Source: Marisa cornuarietis (lineage: Eukaryota; Mollusca; Gastropoda; Architaenioglossa; Ampullariidae). From it: a DNA stretch of 64,000 bases. The stretch covers positions 3,281,001-3,345,000 of the forward strand of contig SMMW01000534.1 of the NCBI GenBank assembly GCA_004794655.1. The letters are read 5' to 3'. The notes below the pieces were generated by a model that ran no database searches, was not told the DNA's origin, and saw only the letters and a list, made by a program, of their open reading frames with translations. Positions 51,201-61,040 of the stretch are shown here, piece by piece. Position 1 is the stretch's first letter. The number at the start of each line of letters is the position of its first letter. The position numbers and the translations under genes are program-made.

Positions 51201-54200
51201 AAGCATGCAGGTTGTCATGACCCAGCCAGGCAAAGTGCATACTACATAATGATACAGAAGCAGTGCCAATATAACCTGCTGTTTCCCACCATGCATGGAG
51301 ACCATTCCAAGACCATTAATAAAAGCTTGAGTTTCATATGCTTGATGAGGTGGCAAAAGTTTCCTATAATGTGGCAGCGTTCACTGCTTCTTAATGCTGA
51401 TAATACTAGCCTGTTGTATGGTCATACTCTGGGTATGCCCTCAGCACCAGGCTTTATTATCAAAAGAAACGGCATAGTCCGTCTAATCGACTTTTCTGTA
51501 CTTGACATTTCCTACCGCTTTTTGGGGGTCTGTTTGCCTGTCCTCAATTTTAAAAGGGAAAATGCATGCAAGCTACACTTATAACTTACCTTAGCCAAGT
51601 CAGGAATGTCTCCCTTATCAATGCCAACATTCTGAAACAGTGAATTTTTTTTTTTAAGGAAATAAAGGTTGAGAACTTATACATGAAGGATACAATTCCT
51701 TCAAATAATCACAGAGCCATACAAATAAGGTTAAGTCTATTAAATGCTGATATTCAACAAGTTTTTTAAAATAATAGGGTGCTGTACTGTGAGTAAGAAA
51801 ACAACTGAGAAAGTTTGGTTATGGATGTGCTTTTCTTGGCCAAAAGGAAATGTAATGATGTAAGCTTTTCATTTGTTTCTCAATACTGCAGGAAAAAAAG
51901 CAAAACAAAAATTGCAAAAAAACTCCAGTATACCTCTGCCACTTTGAGAAATTCAGAGACCTTCTCCATGCGTACTAAGAATTTCTTGTAGAGTTCCAGT
52001 CCCTCTCTGCACTGTTTTTTGTTCATGTCAAAGTACTTCTCTGAAGTAGAAATAAGTTTTAAGTTAACAGCACCATTATTATTATGGAGTTTCATTTTCC
52101 CTCTTTAATGTATTGTGCCATAAATATTGAAACTGAACATGTCAAGTCAGAATTTTGTCTCTGGCTATTTCTTCTATAAATAATAAAAAAGAAACTAATG
52201 CTTTTGGGCTAGCATGTGGTTTAAGTGATACACACTAGCAGACTGTACAAGACCATCAAGGCATTTTCTATTTTTCAACATGAGGAAGAAGAATAGCCAA
52301 GTAACATTTAACTGTCACAAAAAAGCAAAGCCATTGTAACTTTTTAAACCATCATTATACTTAGCGAATGAAGAATCAGTCTGATAAATGCACTGATCAC
52401 AGTGTATAGACTGAGGTACCTAGCAAATTAATGATGCCATCATTGTAGCAGGCAAAGAGACGAATGAGGTCCTTAAAGAGAAGGAGGAAGCAGGCATTGA
52501 TAACACCATTGGTCAGCTCATTGGGTGTGCACTGTGAAAAGACATTAACTTAAAGCATTAAATGGCAGTCTCCTTATTTGGTACACTATCCAGTTTGGAT
52601 CATTTCACTGCAATACCAAATATGAACCAGCTTTCAACAACAACAAAAAACTAAATAAATTAAAAAATTACTGAATAGTGCTAAATGTTGGCTCATAGCT
52701 TATTTTGAAAAAAAAAATAGCTGCATAAAAAAGTGTTCACTAGAATACAATTTATATTTTGAAATTACTCCTGCGTCCTGAACATGTTGGGATGAAAAGC
52801 ATAAAGAAAAGAGAATTATGCAAGAAGCTCACGTCAAATTCCAACAAGGAATCCAGCTGCTGCTGCAGGATTGGAAGTGTCTTCAATAGCTGCAAAACAT
52901 GATGACAACATATAGTAAACAATGATCATTTCTTAGAATTGATAGCCTGTACATTCATCTTAGGATTCATTCAGCATCAACACACTTCTGCATAATTTTA
53001 TTGTGTATCTGCATTTGCATTTGGGACAGAATTATGTCACTGGCAAAGCAACAAATAGCACATGCATGTATGTGTATAATTATGTAGAGGTAAAAAAATC
53101 TAGATATATATATATATGTACGAGGGTAAGTCAATATTTATCTGCAAAATGGTTGCCTTTGCTTTTCTGTCGGCAGCACTGTCTTTTTGTGCACATCGGT
53201 AGGCATGGTTAACATGTTATCGATGATCTGCAGATTTGAAGTAGCTAGGTCAGTTCTATTGTTGCAGCTGTGAGATTTTGATTAACCATGGCCACTCCAC
53301 TTTCCACCAAAGAAGAGCAGTTATCAGTGATCCATTTTTTGTGGTGTGAAAGTATGTCTGAAGCAGAAATCCACTGAGGACTTTCATCACTCTCCTTAAA
53401 GTTCCAAACTCACCCTTTCAGATCACCACCTGTCTGGTCACTTGACATTAAGGGGATGATTGATTTACCTCAGACCAAGAACAGAAGGAAGCATATCTCA
53501 GCCCAATTTTTTTTCTCAAGGCATGAAGAAGTTTGTTCAATGATGAAAGAAATGCATCGAAAAGCAAGGGGACTATGCTGAAAATTTATGTTCTACATGA
53601 GTTTTCCATTTTTATTGATGTAAACTTTATAGCTGTCTTGCAGATATTTAGTGACTCACCCTTGTATATATGTTGATGTGTCTTGAGTCAGTGAGTATAC
53701 TAAACTTATGTGTAAGTGTGCATTTAAAGCCTGCTTTATGGTATGTTTCTCTTTCTTTTTATAAATGTGTCCTATATCATAAAGCACTCAAGCTTGGCTT
53801 TGAATGGGGTAAAGTAATATAGATGATGATGGTTGTTATTTTATTATTATTCCACCTGCAAGAGGAATTTATTATAAGCATCATAAACAAAACAAATGCA
53901 AAAAACAAGAACTCTACTCTATTTTTCTTATCACTTCTCATAAGAATTCACAAAATGCTTTAAATTTATTAGAATGCCGTGTTTCTTAACCTCACCTTCT
54001 CTGCATTCATAGTTCTCAGCAAACCATCATCCTTCCTGAAAGGAAAAGAAAAGCATGCACTAAAGTGGCTGCCTCCCCCCCCCCCACACTTGTAAAACAA
54101 ATTTTCAGCTTCTCATATTATTACTATCAATATCACTATTATTATACAGCAGTGACACAGGAAAAGAAGACAAAAACTGTTTACTATGATCTGTATGTTC

Positions 54201-57200
54201 TATTTATGGGATCTAAAGCTACATACTAAGGAGTACTGTAAATGTGAAAACACATGTATATTGACACTTTGTATAAATATATGTATAACTATTTGGGATA
54301 TTTGTTTTTAAGTTAATGGATGCACTTAGAAACAATGTAAAGGATGAGAAATTATGCCATCTAGGGAGAAAAAAACAAAATCTTTCAAAATACTTGGACA
54401 CAAATGCAACTCATGATCTTTAGAAATATCCGTTTTAAAAGCTAGTATTCTCTGATGCACACTGACCCTCGTTTCACTTTGCAGAAGTCAAAAGCCATCT
54501 GCCTGTATGACACTGCCTTTTCATTGAGGTATTTAGCATAGCGACGAATAAAAGTTGACATATCATACCCTGCATAAAGAGAACCAATCATTATTTTTAT
54601 ACAAAACAGTGCGATGAAGATCAAATGAAAAAAAAAACTGGAGAATGTTTATTACAAAAGCTTTGCAAAGAGGAAAATGGCTCATGGCACCTACAGAGAT
54701 ACAGGAGAAAATGAAAATAATATTCTCTCTATAATGTATGCACCTCTTTGCAGCAAGTCCTAGAACAACTGCATCTAAATAAGGCTGCTAAGGGTTTATA
54801 TAACTGTATATATGTGAATGAAATGGAAACAGGAGTATGTAAAATAAACACAATAAGCTCTCCATAGAGTTTTTAGTCTAAATTTCTTTCAGTGTTCTTA
54901 TCACTGTACCAAGCCATAACCTACCTTGAACCCCTCCCTTGTCCACAAACCCACTGAGGTTGAAGGAACAGTTGTTACTAGCCAAATACTGAGTAAAACG
55001 CTGCAAGTAGAAATTGAATGCTTAATTGCAGCACTGGGAAGAGAGTGCTCAGGCAGTTCTAATTTAGATATAGGGCAGTGAAAGAAAAAGAAAAAAAAAC
55101 TGCTCTGCTCTTAAAATAAGGTATGCATGATGCCCCCTGGAATTGATTTACAGAGATTCAAATCACAGTTTTCTGATTAATCGTTCACTTCATCTGCAAT
55201 ATAAATCTGTCTAGTCTTGTTCAAAAGTTAACACTTATTACCCCCAAACTAGTGAAGTTTTTCTTTGAATGTCAACACTCCTGGTTTACTAGCACATGTA
55301 TGACTTAACTCAATCAAAGCTAACCAAACCATTATCTTGATCTTGTCAAGGAACTATCATAAAAAAACTAGGTAAAGCTTATTCAACAGACATTTCTTAT
55401 GAGAAACACAACTGCAAGCATAATTTTCCAGAGTAAACTAACTCCAAATAAAAATGCACATGATGATTTACACTAGATCTCCCAAATACCAAATGCTCAT
55501 GAGGTGGCATAAAATCTATCAGTTCCTAACATAAATCCTGTTTTGGAGCAAAACCATTTAGTCAAACAAACTGGATGTCATATGACATGGAAACATTCAA
55601 CAAAAGCAAATCAAACAGTTGTATGCCATGTGCTGAATTCTCTTGAACTAGATAAAACTAACTTCCCGCTTGAAGGAAGTGAGACAAGCTTACCTCATTG
55701 CCATAGTTCATGAGATTGTGGGTGGTGATGAGAGCTTTAAAGACCACCACCCAGCTGCTGTGCTGTGTTCTCTCTATCAGCAAGTCTGCTAGCTGTGGTA
55801 TGGACACATTGGGCTCATTGGTGCACTGTAACAAATCTGCACAGACCAGAGGCTTAGACATTATCCACCATTATCATCTGGCAGTTTGTAACAACAATAA
55901 TATTTATATAGCATCATACACTGGAAAACAGTTGAATAAAAATATATAAGAATCAGACATATATTTATAAGCATCATACACTGAAGAACACAACATGCAT
56001 ATAAGTGCCCTGACTATTACTGCTATTATATATCTGTATTAGGATACCACTTTAAAAAACTGAGCTAGAACATTGCACAAAATGATACTAATCCTTCACA
56101 GACTTATTCATATATGGGGTTTTCAAATATGGTTTCATGAAAACAAGAATACCCAAAGACTTGTAAATATTCAGATATAAAATAATCACCCCTAGAGAAT
56201 GTGCCAGATCTGTTCGTCATGCCCACACTAACTGTGCATACAGTCACGCATACAAATAATCTCTTTTTAATTCTCCCCAAAAATGTCTATCTGAACCTCA
56301 TTCAAAACATCTTTCTTTTCTCTCCAACAATATCGCTACATAATTCGTCCATGAGACATATTGATATACAGAGCTTTTACAATGACTGCCCCAAAGGGTC
56401 ACAGCACTAGTTACCAGGACTCTTAACTGCAATGCTGCAGACTGAAAAAAATTTACATCTGGCAATGGATTGCATGCCAACGAACACCTATTAATTGCCT
56501 CTCTTTCATTTACCCCTTTCTGCCAAGAAAATACCCCAAATACCTTTACTTTCCAATTGCACCCAATTATAACATGGAAACTGCAAACTAAATCAAATCA
56601 TTATTTATATGCTCGAATTCATTCTAATTAATTCTCAGAAGTATTCAACTGGTTACTTATTAATGAACTATTCTATAGCATGACTTAAGGCTTGTGTTTC
56701 AGTATTTCTAAACTGACCACTCTTCCCTTGCAAATATATTACATTGTTTCTGCAATGACAGGAATGAGAAAATAAAGAATTAAAAAAATGATGCCTCCAT
56801 GTAACAATATACACAAAACTGCATGACTGCTCAGTACAAGGCAGGAGACAAATAGGGGGTTAATGCGCATGAAAGAAGTATTTAATACGTTTCTTGCGTC
56901 AACACCAAGCTGGATTTGTGCTTGCCATTGCTTGTTTGCAGACCAAATTATTCCTTTTCACAGTTTCTGTAACATCAACTAACTACAGCCATTGTTATTA
57001 TGAACAGATTGTGTGTGTGTGTGTGTGTGTGTTTATAGAGCTATGAATATATATGATCATATTTGTGGATACATTCTGGAAACCACATTCCAACCAACTC
57101 GAAATGCATCCATTAAAATTGCAAAGTTCAAATCTTTCCCATGCTTTCTTACATCATATATATAGATAGATATATACATAGATATTTTCATAGAGAACAG

Positions 57201-60200
57201 TTTTTACATAGTTCTGGCTGCTTAACGTAGCATTCAGTGGGCTTCAGTTTGTTGGAAATACTGTGAATTTTTTTTTTTTGCGGGGGAGACCTGAAGAATA
57301 GAAGGTGGGAGCATGCACATGGACAATTTAAACTGAAACCTATGACATTGTCAAAGCTGCAGCAAATGCCAGTTTTTTGTTAATAAGGCATTGCCGCAAC
57401 AGTGACCTTACTTCACTAAACAACTGGGAAAGGAGGTAATGAACTCCTTTGAAAATGGAGGTAAGAACAGGGATAGTTAAAGGCTTGTATCTAGTGGATG
57501 AAACACAGATTCAGATTTTTGGGGAATTAGCACATTGTGCTGAGCTACACCCACTTATTTGAAAATACTTTATATATGGGTTAGTTTGTAGGTGTTCAGT
57601 TACCAGCTGACATGTTTCCCCTCTGCACAGACCTTAATTTAGAACACTACAGTGATGACACACTATCACTACATCCATCATTAACAGAGATTAACACAGA
57701 TTTAAGTGCTATCATTGGACCTTGACACCAAGTACCCAGACTGTGCCTAAAATAGTGCTGCTTTCCCATGCTTGTTTGTAAGGAAATACATGTGACACTA
57801 GTGTCACACCTTTCCACCTTTCTAATCATTCCTAGTCACATTTAATAAAAGGTCTACAGTGACACATCTCTTGACAATGACACAAATCTAAAACCGCTAT
57901 ATGCTGACTGTGGCTATTACAAGCTTCAAACTATTTGCAGAAATATTGTAAGCTGGTAAGTGAGATCCTAAATTTTACATTAACATTTTACCCATCCCCA
58001 CCAATTTAGATGGAGAGAGCTTAAAATAACTAGAAAACTGAAGACAATGTTAAAGACAAGTTAGCTGCTTTAATGATGAAATTAACTGTTAAATGTTGAC
58101 ATCAACCATAATGTGAACGCTGTAAGTCAGGCATATATAAAGGATACAAATAACCTATTGCTGCTATTTTGGGTACTGCAGTTTAATAATCTTAACTTAT
58201 AACAAGCAGTCTTCCTTTCAGTTCCTATTAATGCCACTTCTTTTAATCCATGACTGCAGAGAACCGGTTCAAATGGCAAGTGCAAATTTGTGGATTTTGT
58301 GATACATGATCTAATGGATGACTTTGACTCAATAACAATGACAGGAGAAGAAAAACTTAAGAGTAACATTATAGGATCTAGTTAAACAGATGCTTATACA
58401 GATTCTAAGCTTCAAGCATTATAGTAAGTACAGAAAGTTTTCTCTTGTGTCCCACTCGGTTACAATACTGTAAAACTTGTCATATGAGTCTCAAATAGAA
58501 ACCTCAGTTTTTTTTTAAAAAAAGCATTCCAGACTGCTTACTGCACATTTTAGTAGACTTAGAGTAAGAAGGGTGTATGAGAACAGTGACCATAATCTGT
58601 GATAATATACAATGTCTGCATTTATATGAAAACATCCTAGATTACATGTAGTGGTAGAAAAGTAACTTGTGATCACGTCATTCCTGTCCTTTGTCACTGG
58701 TGTGGGTACTTTTCTCCTCATCAAAGTTAAGGCAGATCTAGGCCTTATACTTCTTTCTATTTCTATTTATGCACAATACATACTTTTGAGATCATTAAGA
58801 TACGTGTTTAGTATTAAGGGGGAGCAGATAGCTTAATGGTTACTAGAACTTAATCCCAACACAAAGATGTGCATGCTACCTGTTTCTGTATCAGTGACCC
58901 TAAGAGGTAGGAGAGTAAAAGGTAGGGGGTTCATGTAGAGAGAGGAGGCGGTCATCACCCACTGTCACAAAAGCTGGCCCTGAGGTAACGGGAGGCTCTA
59001 ACACCTCATTCACCTCCCATGATCAGATCAGGGAAAACAGTCCCTTGGCATTGTTTGCCATGCTAATTGCAGGCTGTGTTGATACCTGAGCAAAGAAAGA
59101 CCAGGGGGATGAACTGGACAGTACATGGGTACATCCATCTACATCAACCAGACGGGAACGCCTTACACTTTGTGAAAAGCTAGCAAAGCACAAGGGAGGA
59201 CAGAGGGAGGACGTCTGTCTATCTTACTAAGTAAAGCAGAGACTCTCAGAGTCCCTATATTGGTATTTTTTGAGTTGCTCAAATCTGAATGAAGATCTTC
59301 AAGAGGGTCACGTCATACTTTTCTTTAGAGAGAGACTGGAATTATTGCTATCTACGACTCAGCGGAAAGTTCATAAGTAAAACAACACAAGGGCACTCTT
59401 TTATCATCAACAACTGTCGCTGGTAACATACATTACATTGGATATATGTGGGAATTTTATTGTACACATAACGTTTGGACATTCGGTAATCGGTGACTTA
59501 CTGTGAATTCACCTTCCCCTTCGACCATTCAGGGAACAGCTGGAGACATCTGTAAGTGTTTCATGTGAAGGCGGAGTCATGTAGTTAAGTAAAATCTCAA
59601 TTTATTGTAGCCATCCGGGCCAGATTATTTGCACACAACACTATCCCTCTTTGTATGTTGAATAATATCTCTCCTATCAGTTTTATTTTACGTTGCAGCT
59701 TATTCGTATTCCTTATTAAGATTATGTAATTGTTGTATTATACTCAACATAAGTTATCTGTGTTATACTGTTTGGTCTGTATATATGTGTCTCTCTTTTG
59801 GTAGATGGCGATAGAAGTCACCGAAGATGCAGTTGTTTTTTTTGGCACACTGACTTGCAAACCTTGACTGATATGTTAAACAGTTATTATTATAACATTT
59901 ATTGCATTTCTTGTGAATGCATTAGCCGGGGGAGTCATAGTTCAATTTGTTTTTTCTTGTTTAATGCTGCTTTGCCTTAAGACTAAAGCAGCGTGTTGCG
60001 ATACTACCACCATTTACGTGCGTGCATGCACGTACCCTCCTCCTTTTTTACGTAATGTGCGAGTGCGAACGCCGTTCACGTGTCAGCAGGGAGTTTTACC
60101 CCCCAAAAGCCGAACATCTTCCTACGCCACTGCTCTGATCAATAACTTCCACCCCTAAGTAACTGCAAAATCTAACGTTAGTATATACAACATTTAAGTA

Positions 60201-60864
60201 GTTATTGAATCTTACAATTATTCTGTTAAGTGTTGTAAATCAAAAACTGGTGAGGACATAATATGCAAATATCTAATGGTATTAATCAGAAATAAAATTG
60301 TAGGACCGGGTGTACACTGTTACTCAGAATACAAATATCCACCATTTTCAGTTTGACATCTAATATTTTAGTGAGGATATTAGTGGTTTTTATTAAATAA
60401 ATTTGCTTAACAGTTGCCAGTTTGTGTCCCCCTTGGCATTAAAGAACACAGCTTCAGAAATGCAGTGCAAAAGATTTCAAACATTTCTTTCCTGTACAAG
60501 CTTAACCATTCCTGGATTTCTGCCACTCTACCTATAACCAAGGTAACACCCCAATAATCCGAAACAAATCAACAACTACAGGTAATTTTTGTTTCCGTAA
60601 AGAACTGCTGAAAACACAATAATCAAACGATTATTTCAGAATGTGCACGGTTGAAAAAAAAGTAACGTTCGCTTGTCCTCCGCAAAATATCTCAGTTCTC
60701 AAGGTGGGCGTAAATGGGCTGCAACAATACTCACAGTCCAGATGCTTCTTCTTGGGGCCAATGATCTCCTCGGTCGTGGCTTTGCAGACGGATTTAGCCA
60801 AGCCCTGGCCGGCAATGCTGTGTTTTGCCGCAGCCACACGGTCCATTATACTCTGGCCGGACAT
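24123..60864 (-). CDS. PICALM: PICALM/AP180-family clathrin assembly protein (ANTH domain)
   Basis: 21 in-phase exons give 830 residues (human PICALM is about 650). Residues 1-280 form the ANTH domain: [20 protein letters not shown] at the start, then PIP2-binding residues K28, K38, K40 and H41 in [38 protein letters not shown] and [21 protein letters not shown] short charged helix [18 protein letters not shown] follows. Next is a long, low-complexity clathrin/AP2/EH-binding tail with three NPF motifs, [21 protein letters not shown], a Met-rich segment, and NDPFGAL at the C-terminus. It acts at clathrin-coated pits: it binds PIP2, AP2 and clathrin, and sorts R-SNAREs. The start ATG has an in-frame TGA 9 nt upstream and A at -3. 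Exon-intron phases agree throughout. The tail is longer than in vertebrates because of the large serine-proline exon at 32149-32580. Orthology to PICALM/AP180 is firm; the exact isoform set is inference. Confidence 0.95.
24540..24605 (-). CDS. PICALM: PICALM exon (residues 753-774)
   Basis: 22 codons in phase 0: [20 protein letters not shown] and MM. A Met-Gln-Pro-rich tail between GATGTGACAG and GTACGT. It corresponds to the Met/Gln-rich C-terminal part of human PICALM. Confidence 0.82.
25251..25358 (-). CDS. PICALM: PICALM exon (residues 717-752)
   Basis: Contains [15 protein letters not shown] and [13 protein letters not shown], matching human GEKKLTGGSNWQPK and its neighbours. The donor is GTGAGG. 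The acceptor may instead lie six bases further in (ending at 25352), which would drop Trp-Gln; phase is the same either way. Confidence 0.85.
25471..25530 (-). repeat. Retroelement 3' tail in a PICALM intron
   Basis: On the minus strand it ends ggcgctatataaatcctcac followed by an ATT repeat, the same tail style as the LINE at 17005-17511. Its upstream body (to about 25720) has no recognisable coding sequence. Confidence 0.45.
26121..26299 (-). CDS. PICALM: PICALM exon (residues 657-716)
   Basis: Starts [14 protein letters not shown] and contains [15 protein letters not shown], aligning with human GGFDELGGLLKPT and DLDSSLANLVGNLGI. It ends NQIKKW at a weak GTTATA donor, forced by phase. FDAF and DLD-type motifs suit adaptor and clathrin binding. 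Confidence 0.88.
27788..27859 (-). CDS. PICALM: PICALM exon (residues 633-656)
   Basis: 72 nt with split codons on both sides. Encodes [20 protein letters not shown] and ATAT. Acceptor TTGTTGTAG, donor GTGACA. No direct human counterpart is recognised, but phase and composition fit the tail. Confidence 0.7.
28531..28578 (-). CDS. Candidate PICALM cassette exon, 48 nt, Ser-Pro-rich
   Basis: Bounded by CTTCTCCCTCCACAG and GTACAT, it starts with two bases and ends with one, exactly as both neighbouring exons need. It would encode [15 protein letters not shown]. Composition matches the tail and not the AT-rich intron. It is not counted in the 830 residues. Confidence 0.5.
29641..29673 (-). CDS. 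PICALM: PICALM 33-nt exon (residues 622-632)
   Basis: Between GTTTTGCAG and GTTAGT; encodes [11 protein letters not shown] with split codons that fit both neighbours. Being short and multiple-of-three, it could be a cassette. Confidence 0.6.
32149..32580 (-). CDS. PICALM: PICALM large Ser-Pro-rich tail exon (residues 478-621)
   Basis: 144 residues open in one frame: [31 protein letters not shown], then a degenerate repeat ([45 protein letters not shown]), then [23 protein letters not shown] and DLLF motifs are of the clathrin/AP2-binding kind. Acceptor CCACTCAG, donor GTGAGC. It has no close vertebrate PICALM counterpart and accounts for much of the extra length. Confidence 0.85.
34033..34290 (+). 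repeat. Degenerate direct repeat (two units)
   Basis: 34033-34105 and 34216-34290 share gaaaNgtatcagct, tggtctcaNttgga, ggagat, and then gtNtaNgcccaaa with small gaps. The pair sits just before the LINE fragment and may be part of it. Confidence 0.5.
34330..35915 (+). mobile_element. Decayed non-LTR retrotransposon reverse-transcriptase fragment
   Basis: Plus-strand frames, with shifts between them, read [11 protein letters not shown], then [19 protein letters not shown], then ENIMRETLH-like and GGRPISS-like segments, then AGTKENx[17 protein letters not shown], [12 protein letters not shown], and late [14 protein letters not shown] and [16 protein letters not shown]. This order matches the palm, thumb and C-terminus of an RTE/Jockey-type pol found widely in molluscs. 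The catalytic FADD box has decayed to CADK, and stops are many. It lies antisense in a PICALM intron and is inactive. Confidence 0.8.
37272..37325 (-). CDS. PICALM: PICALM exon (residues 460-477)
   Basis: 54 nt with split codons at both ends; encodes [17 protein letters not shown] between TTTTTTTGCAG and GTACTC. Phase fits both neighbours. Confidence 0.75.
37910..37978 (-). CDS. PICALM: PICALM exon (residues 437-459)
   Basis: Encodes [20 protein letters not shown] with split codons. The acceptor is CATACAG followed at once by another CAG, a NAGNAG-type site that could drop one residue. FxxxF-like spacing ([12 protein letters not shown]) suits adaptor binding. Confidence 0.78.
38206..38491 (-). 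CDS. PICALM: PICALM NPF-motif exon (residues 342-436)
   Basis: Starts EQRIKELSS, continuing the charged helix of the previous exon as in human KEQRLKELAKK. It contains SNPFAT, then [13 protein letters not shown], then [12 protein letters not shown]: three NPF motifs, ligands of EH-domain proteins such as EPS15 and intersectin. Ala-Pro-rich linkers lie between. Strong splice sites (TTTTGCAG and GTAAGT). Confidence 0.92.
40604..40675 (-). CDS. Candidate PICALM cassette exon, 72 nt, acidic
   Basis: Phase 0 at both ends, as its neighbours need. It encodes [20 protein letters not shown] and ETNF before a strong GTGAGT donor. The acceptor (GGCTGCTAG) has a poor pyrimidine tract. It would split the LQQLK-EQRIKEL helix that is continuous in vertebrates, so inclusion would be optional. 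It is not counted in the 830 residues. Confidence 0.4.
42780..42900 (-). CDS. PICALM: PICALM exon (residues 301-341)
   Basis: Encodes [20 protein letters not shown] and then [20 protein letters not shown], matching the human stretch from ATTLSNAVSSL to EEEQARLKALK. A charged helix follows the ANTH domain. Acceptor TTCCTACCACTTAAAG, donor GTGAGT. Confidence 0.9.
43375..43466 (-). CDS. PICALM: PICALM exon (residues 271-300)
   Basis: [20 protein letters not shown] is nearly identical to human [20 protein letters not shown]. It is followed by [10 protein letters not shown]. Donor GTGAGT, acceptor GCACAG. Confidence 0.95.
46060..46150 (+). repeat. Possible tRNA-derived SINE remnant
   Basis: The stretch aatcagatggtcagagctct followed by ggcattcaaggccca resembles Pol III box A and box B spacing of tRNA-derived SINEs. 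There is no second copy in the window to confirm it. Confidence 0.25.
47945..47968 (-). CDS. Candidate PICALM 24-nt microexon
   Basis: Flanked by TTTTTTTCCTCAG and GTAAGTGT, both near-consensus. Phase 0 at both ends fits the neighbours; it encodes GMKDNSSA. It would be inserted between DIPDLAK and APASLLEAL, at the end of the ANTH domain, where vertebrates have none. Likely alternative. It is not counted in the 830 residues. Confidence 0.55.
50112..50650. mobile_element. Long-inverted-repeat MITE (foldback element), copy 1
   Basis: About 539 bp, beginning TTAAAGACCAACCTGAATGG and ending with its complement CCATTCAGGTTGGTCTTTAA. The two halves are complementary almost throughout, including the inner pair around AGTCTGCTTTTCTCGTG and CACGAGAAATACAGACT. 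Flanking TTAA on both sides is consistent with a piggyBac-type target duplication, but because TTAA is palindromic and merges with the ends the family is not settled. No transposase is encoded. It sits in a PICALM intron. Confidence 0.85.
51590..51631 (-). CDS. PICALM: PICALM exon (residues 257-270, ANTH end)
   Basis: 14 codons, phase 0: [14 protein letters not shown], matching human VGIDRGDIPDLSQ. Acceptor GTTTCAG, donor GTAAGT. Confidence 0.93.
51934..52040 (-). CDS. PICALM: PICALM exon (residues 221-256, ANTH)
   Basis: [20 protein letters not shown] then [16 protein letters not shown], almost identical to human PICALM. Acceptor CTACTTCAG, donor GTATAC. Confidence 0.96.
52420..52531 (-). 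CDS. PICALM: PICALM exon (residues 184-220, ANTH)
   Basis: [20 protein letters not shown] then [17 protein letters not shown], matching human [20 protein letters not shown]. Acceptor TTTTCACAG, donor GTACCT. Confidence 0.96.
52833..52889 (-). CDS. PICALM: PICALM exon (residues 165-183, ANTH)
   Basis: [19 protein letters not shown], matching human LLKTVPIIQNQMDALLDFN. Phase 0 at both ends. Confidence 0.95.
53119..53666 (+). mobile_element. Internally deleted mariner transposon
   Basis: Inverted ends tacgagggtaagtcaatatt and, on the other strand, tacaagggtgagtcactaaa, with ATCTGCAA a few bases further in at both ends, flanked by TA as for Tc1/mariner. Inside, plus-strand sequence reads [20 protein letters not shown] then SMSEAEIH, the N-terminus of a mariner transposase, then a stop. 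Only about 550 bp remain of an expected 1.3 kb, and the catalytic core is gone. Confidence 0.8.
53996..54035 (-). CDS. PICALM: PICALM 40-nt exon (residues 151-164, ANTH)
   Basis: Encodes [13 protein letters not shown] with a split Gly codon before it, matching human GADGVMRTMNTEK. Acceptor CCTTTCAG, donor GTGAGG. Confidence 0.94.
54467..54569 (-). CDS. PICALM: PICALM exon (residues 117-150, ANTH)
   Basis: [20 protein letters not shown] then [14 protein letters not shown], nearly identical to human PICALM. Donor GTCAGT, acceptor TTTATGCAG. Confidence 0.97.
54925..55000 (-). CDS. PICALM: PICALM exon (residues 92-116, ANTH)
   Basis: [20 protein letters not shown] then KGGVQ, matching human RFIQYLASRNTLFNLSNFLD. 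Acceptor ACTTGCAG, donor GTAGGT. Confidence 0.96.
55694..55836 (-). CDS. PICALM: PICALM exon 2 (residues 44-91, ANTH)
   Basis: [20 protein letters not shown] then [20 protein letters not shown] and LMNYGNE. Matches the human core with WVVVFKSLITTHHLM. Acceptor CTGTGCAG, donor GTAAGC. Confidence 0.97.
58826..59080 (+). repeat. Possible SINE remnant in PICALM intron 1
   Basis: Starts gggagcagatagcttaatgg (a box A-like start) and continues with aggaggcggtcatcacccac, a style seen in mollusc SINEs. Box B is not clear. Only one copy is in the window. Confidence 0.25.
60735..60864 (-). CDS. PICALM: PICALM exon 1 (start codon, residues 1-43)
   Basis: [20 protein letters not shown] then [20 protein letters not shown] and HLD, nearly collinear with human PICALM. 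K28, K38, K40 and H41 form the PIP2 site. An in-frame TGA lies 9 nt upstream and the context is ATCAAAATG. The donor is a consensus GTGAGT. Confidence 0.97.
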
Positions 60865-61040
60865 TTTGATTCAGTCTGCGAAACTCAGTTGCAGAGAGAT
60901 GTTATACGGGTCCTCGAGACGACCCAAACTCGTCGACTCTTACTAAAGACACCTAGATGCGAAGACAGGAAAGGGGGTGGTTATCTGTCCGACGGGCCAA
61001 GATGGCGGCTCTGAAAGTGGGATATTTAGAGTCACGTGAT
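60865..61040 (-). promoter_or_regulatory. PICALM 5' UTR and promoter elements
   Basis: Upstream of the ATG the DNA becomes GC-richer. It contains CCAAGATGGCGGCT (60997-61010), a YY1-type motif common near start sites, and GTCACGTGAT (61031-61040), an E-box that fits nine of ten bases of the lysosomal CLEAR motif. There is no TATA box at the usual place, consistent with a housekeeping promoter. Confidence 0.5.

Noticed and set aside
51162..51584. 140-codon plus-strand frame in a PICALM intron
   Set aside because: No recognisable motif. It lies antisense in an intron right beside a conserved PICALM exon; best read as chance.
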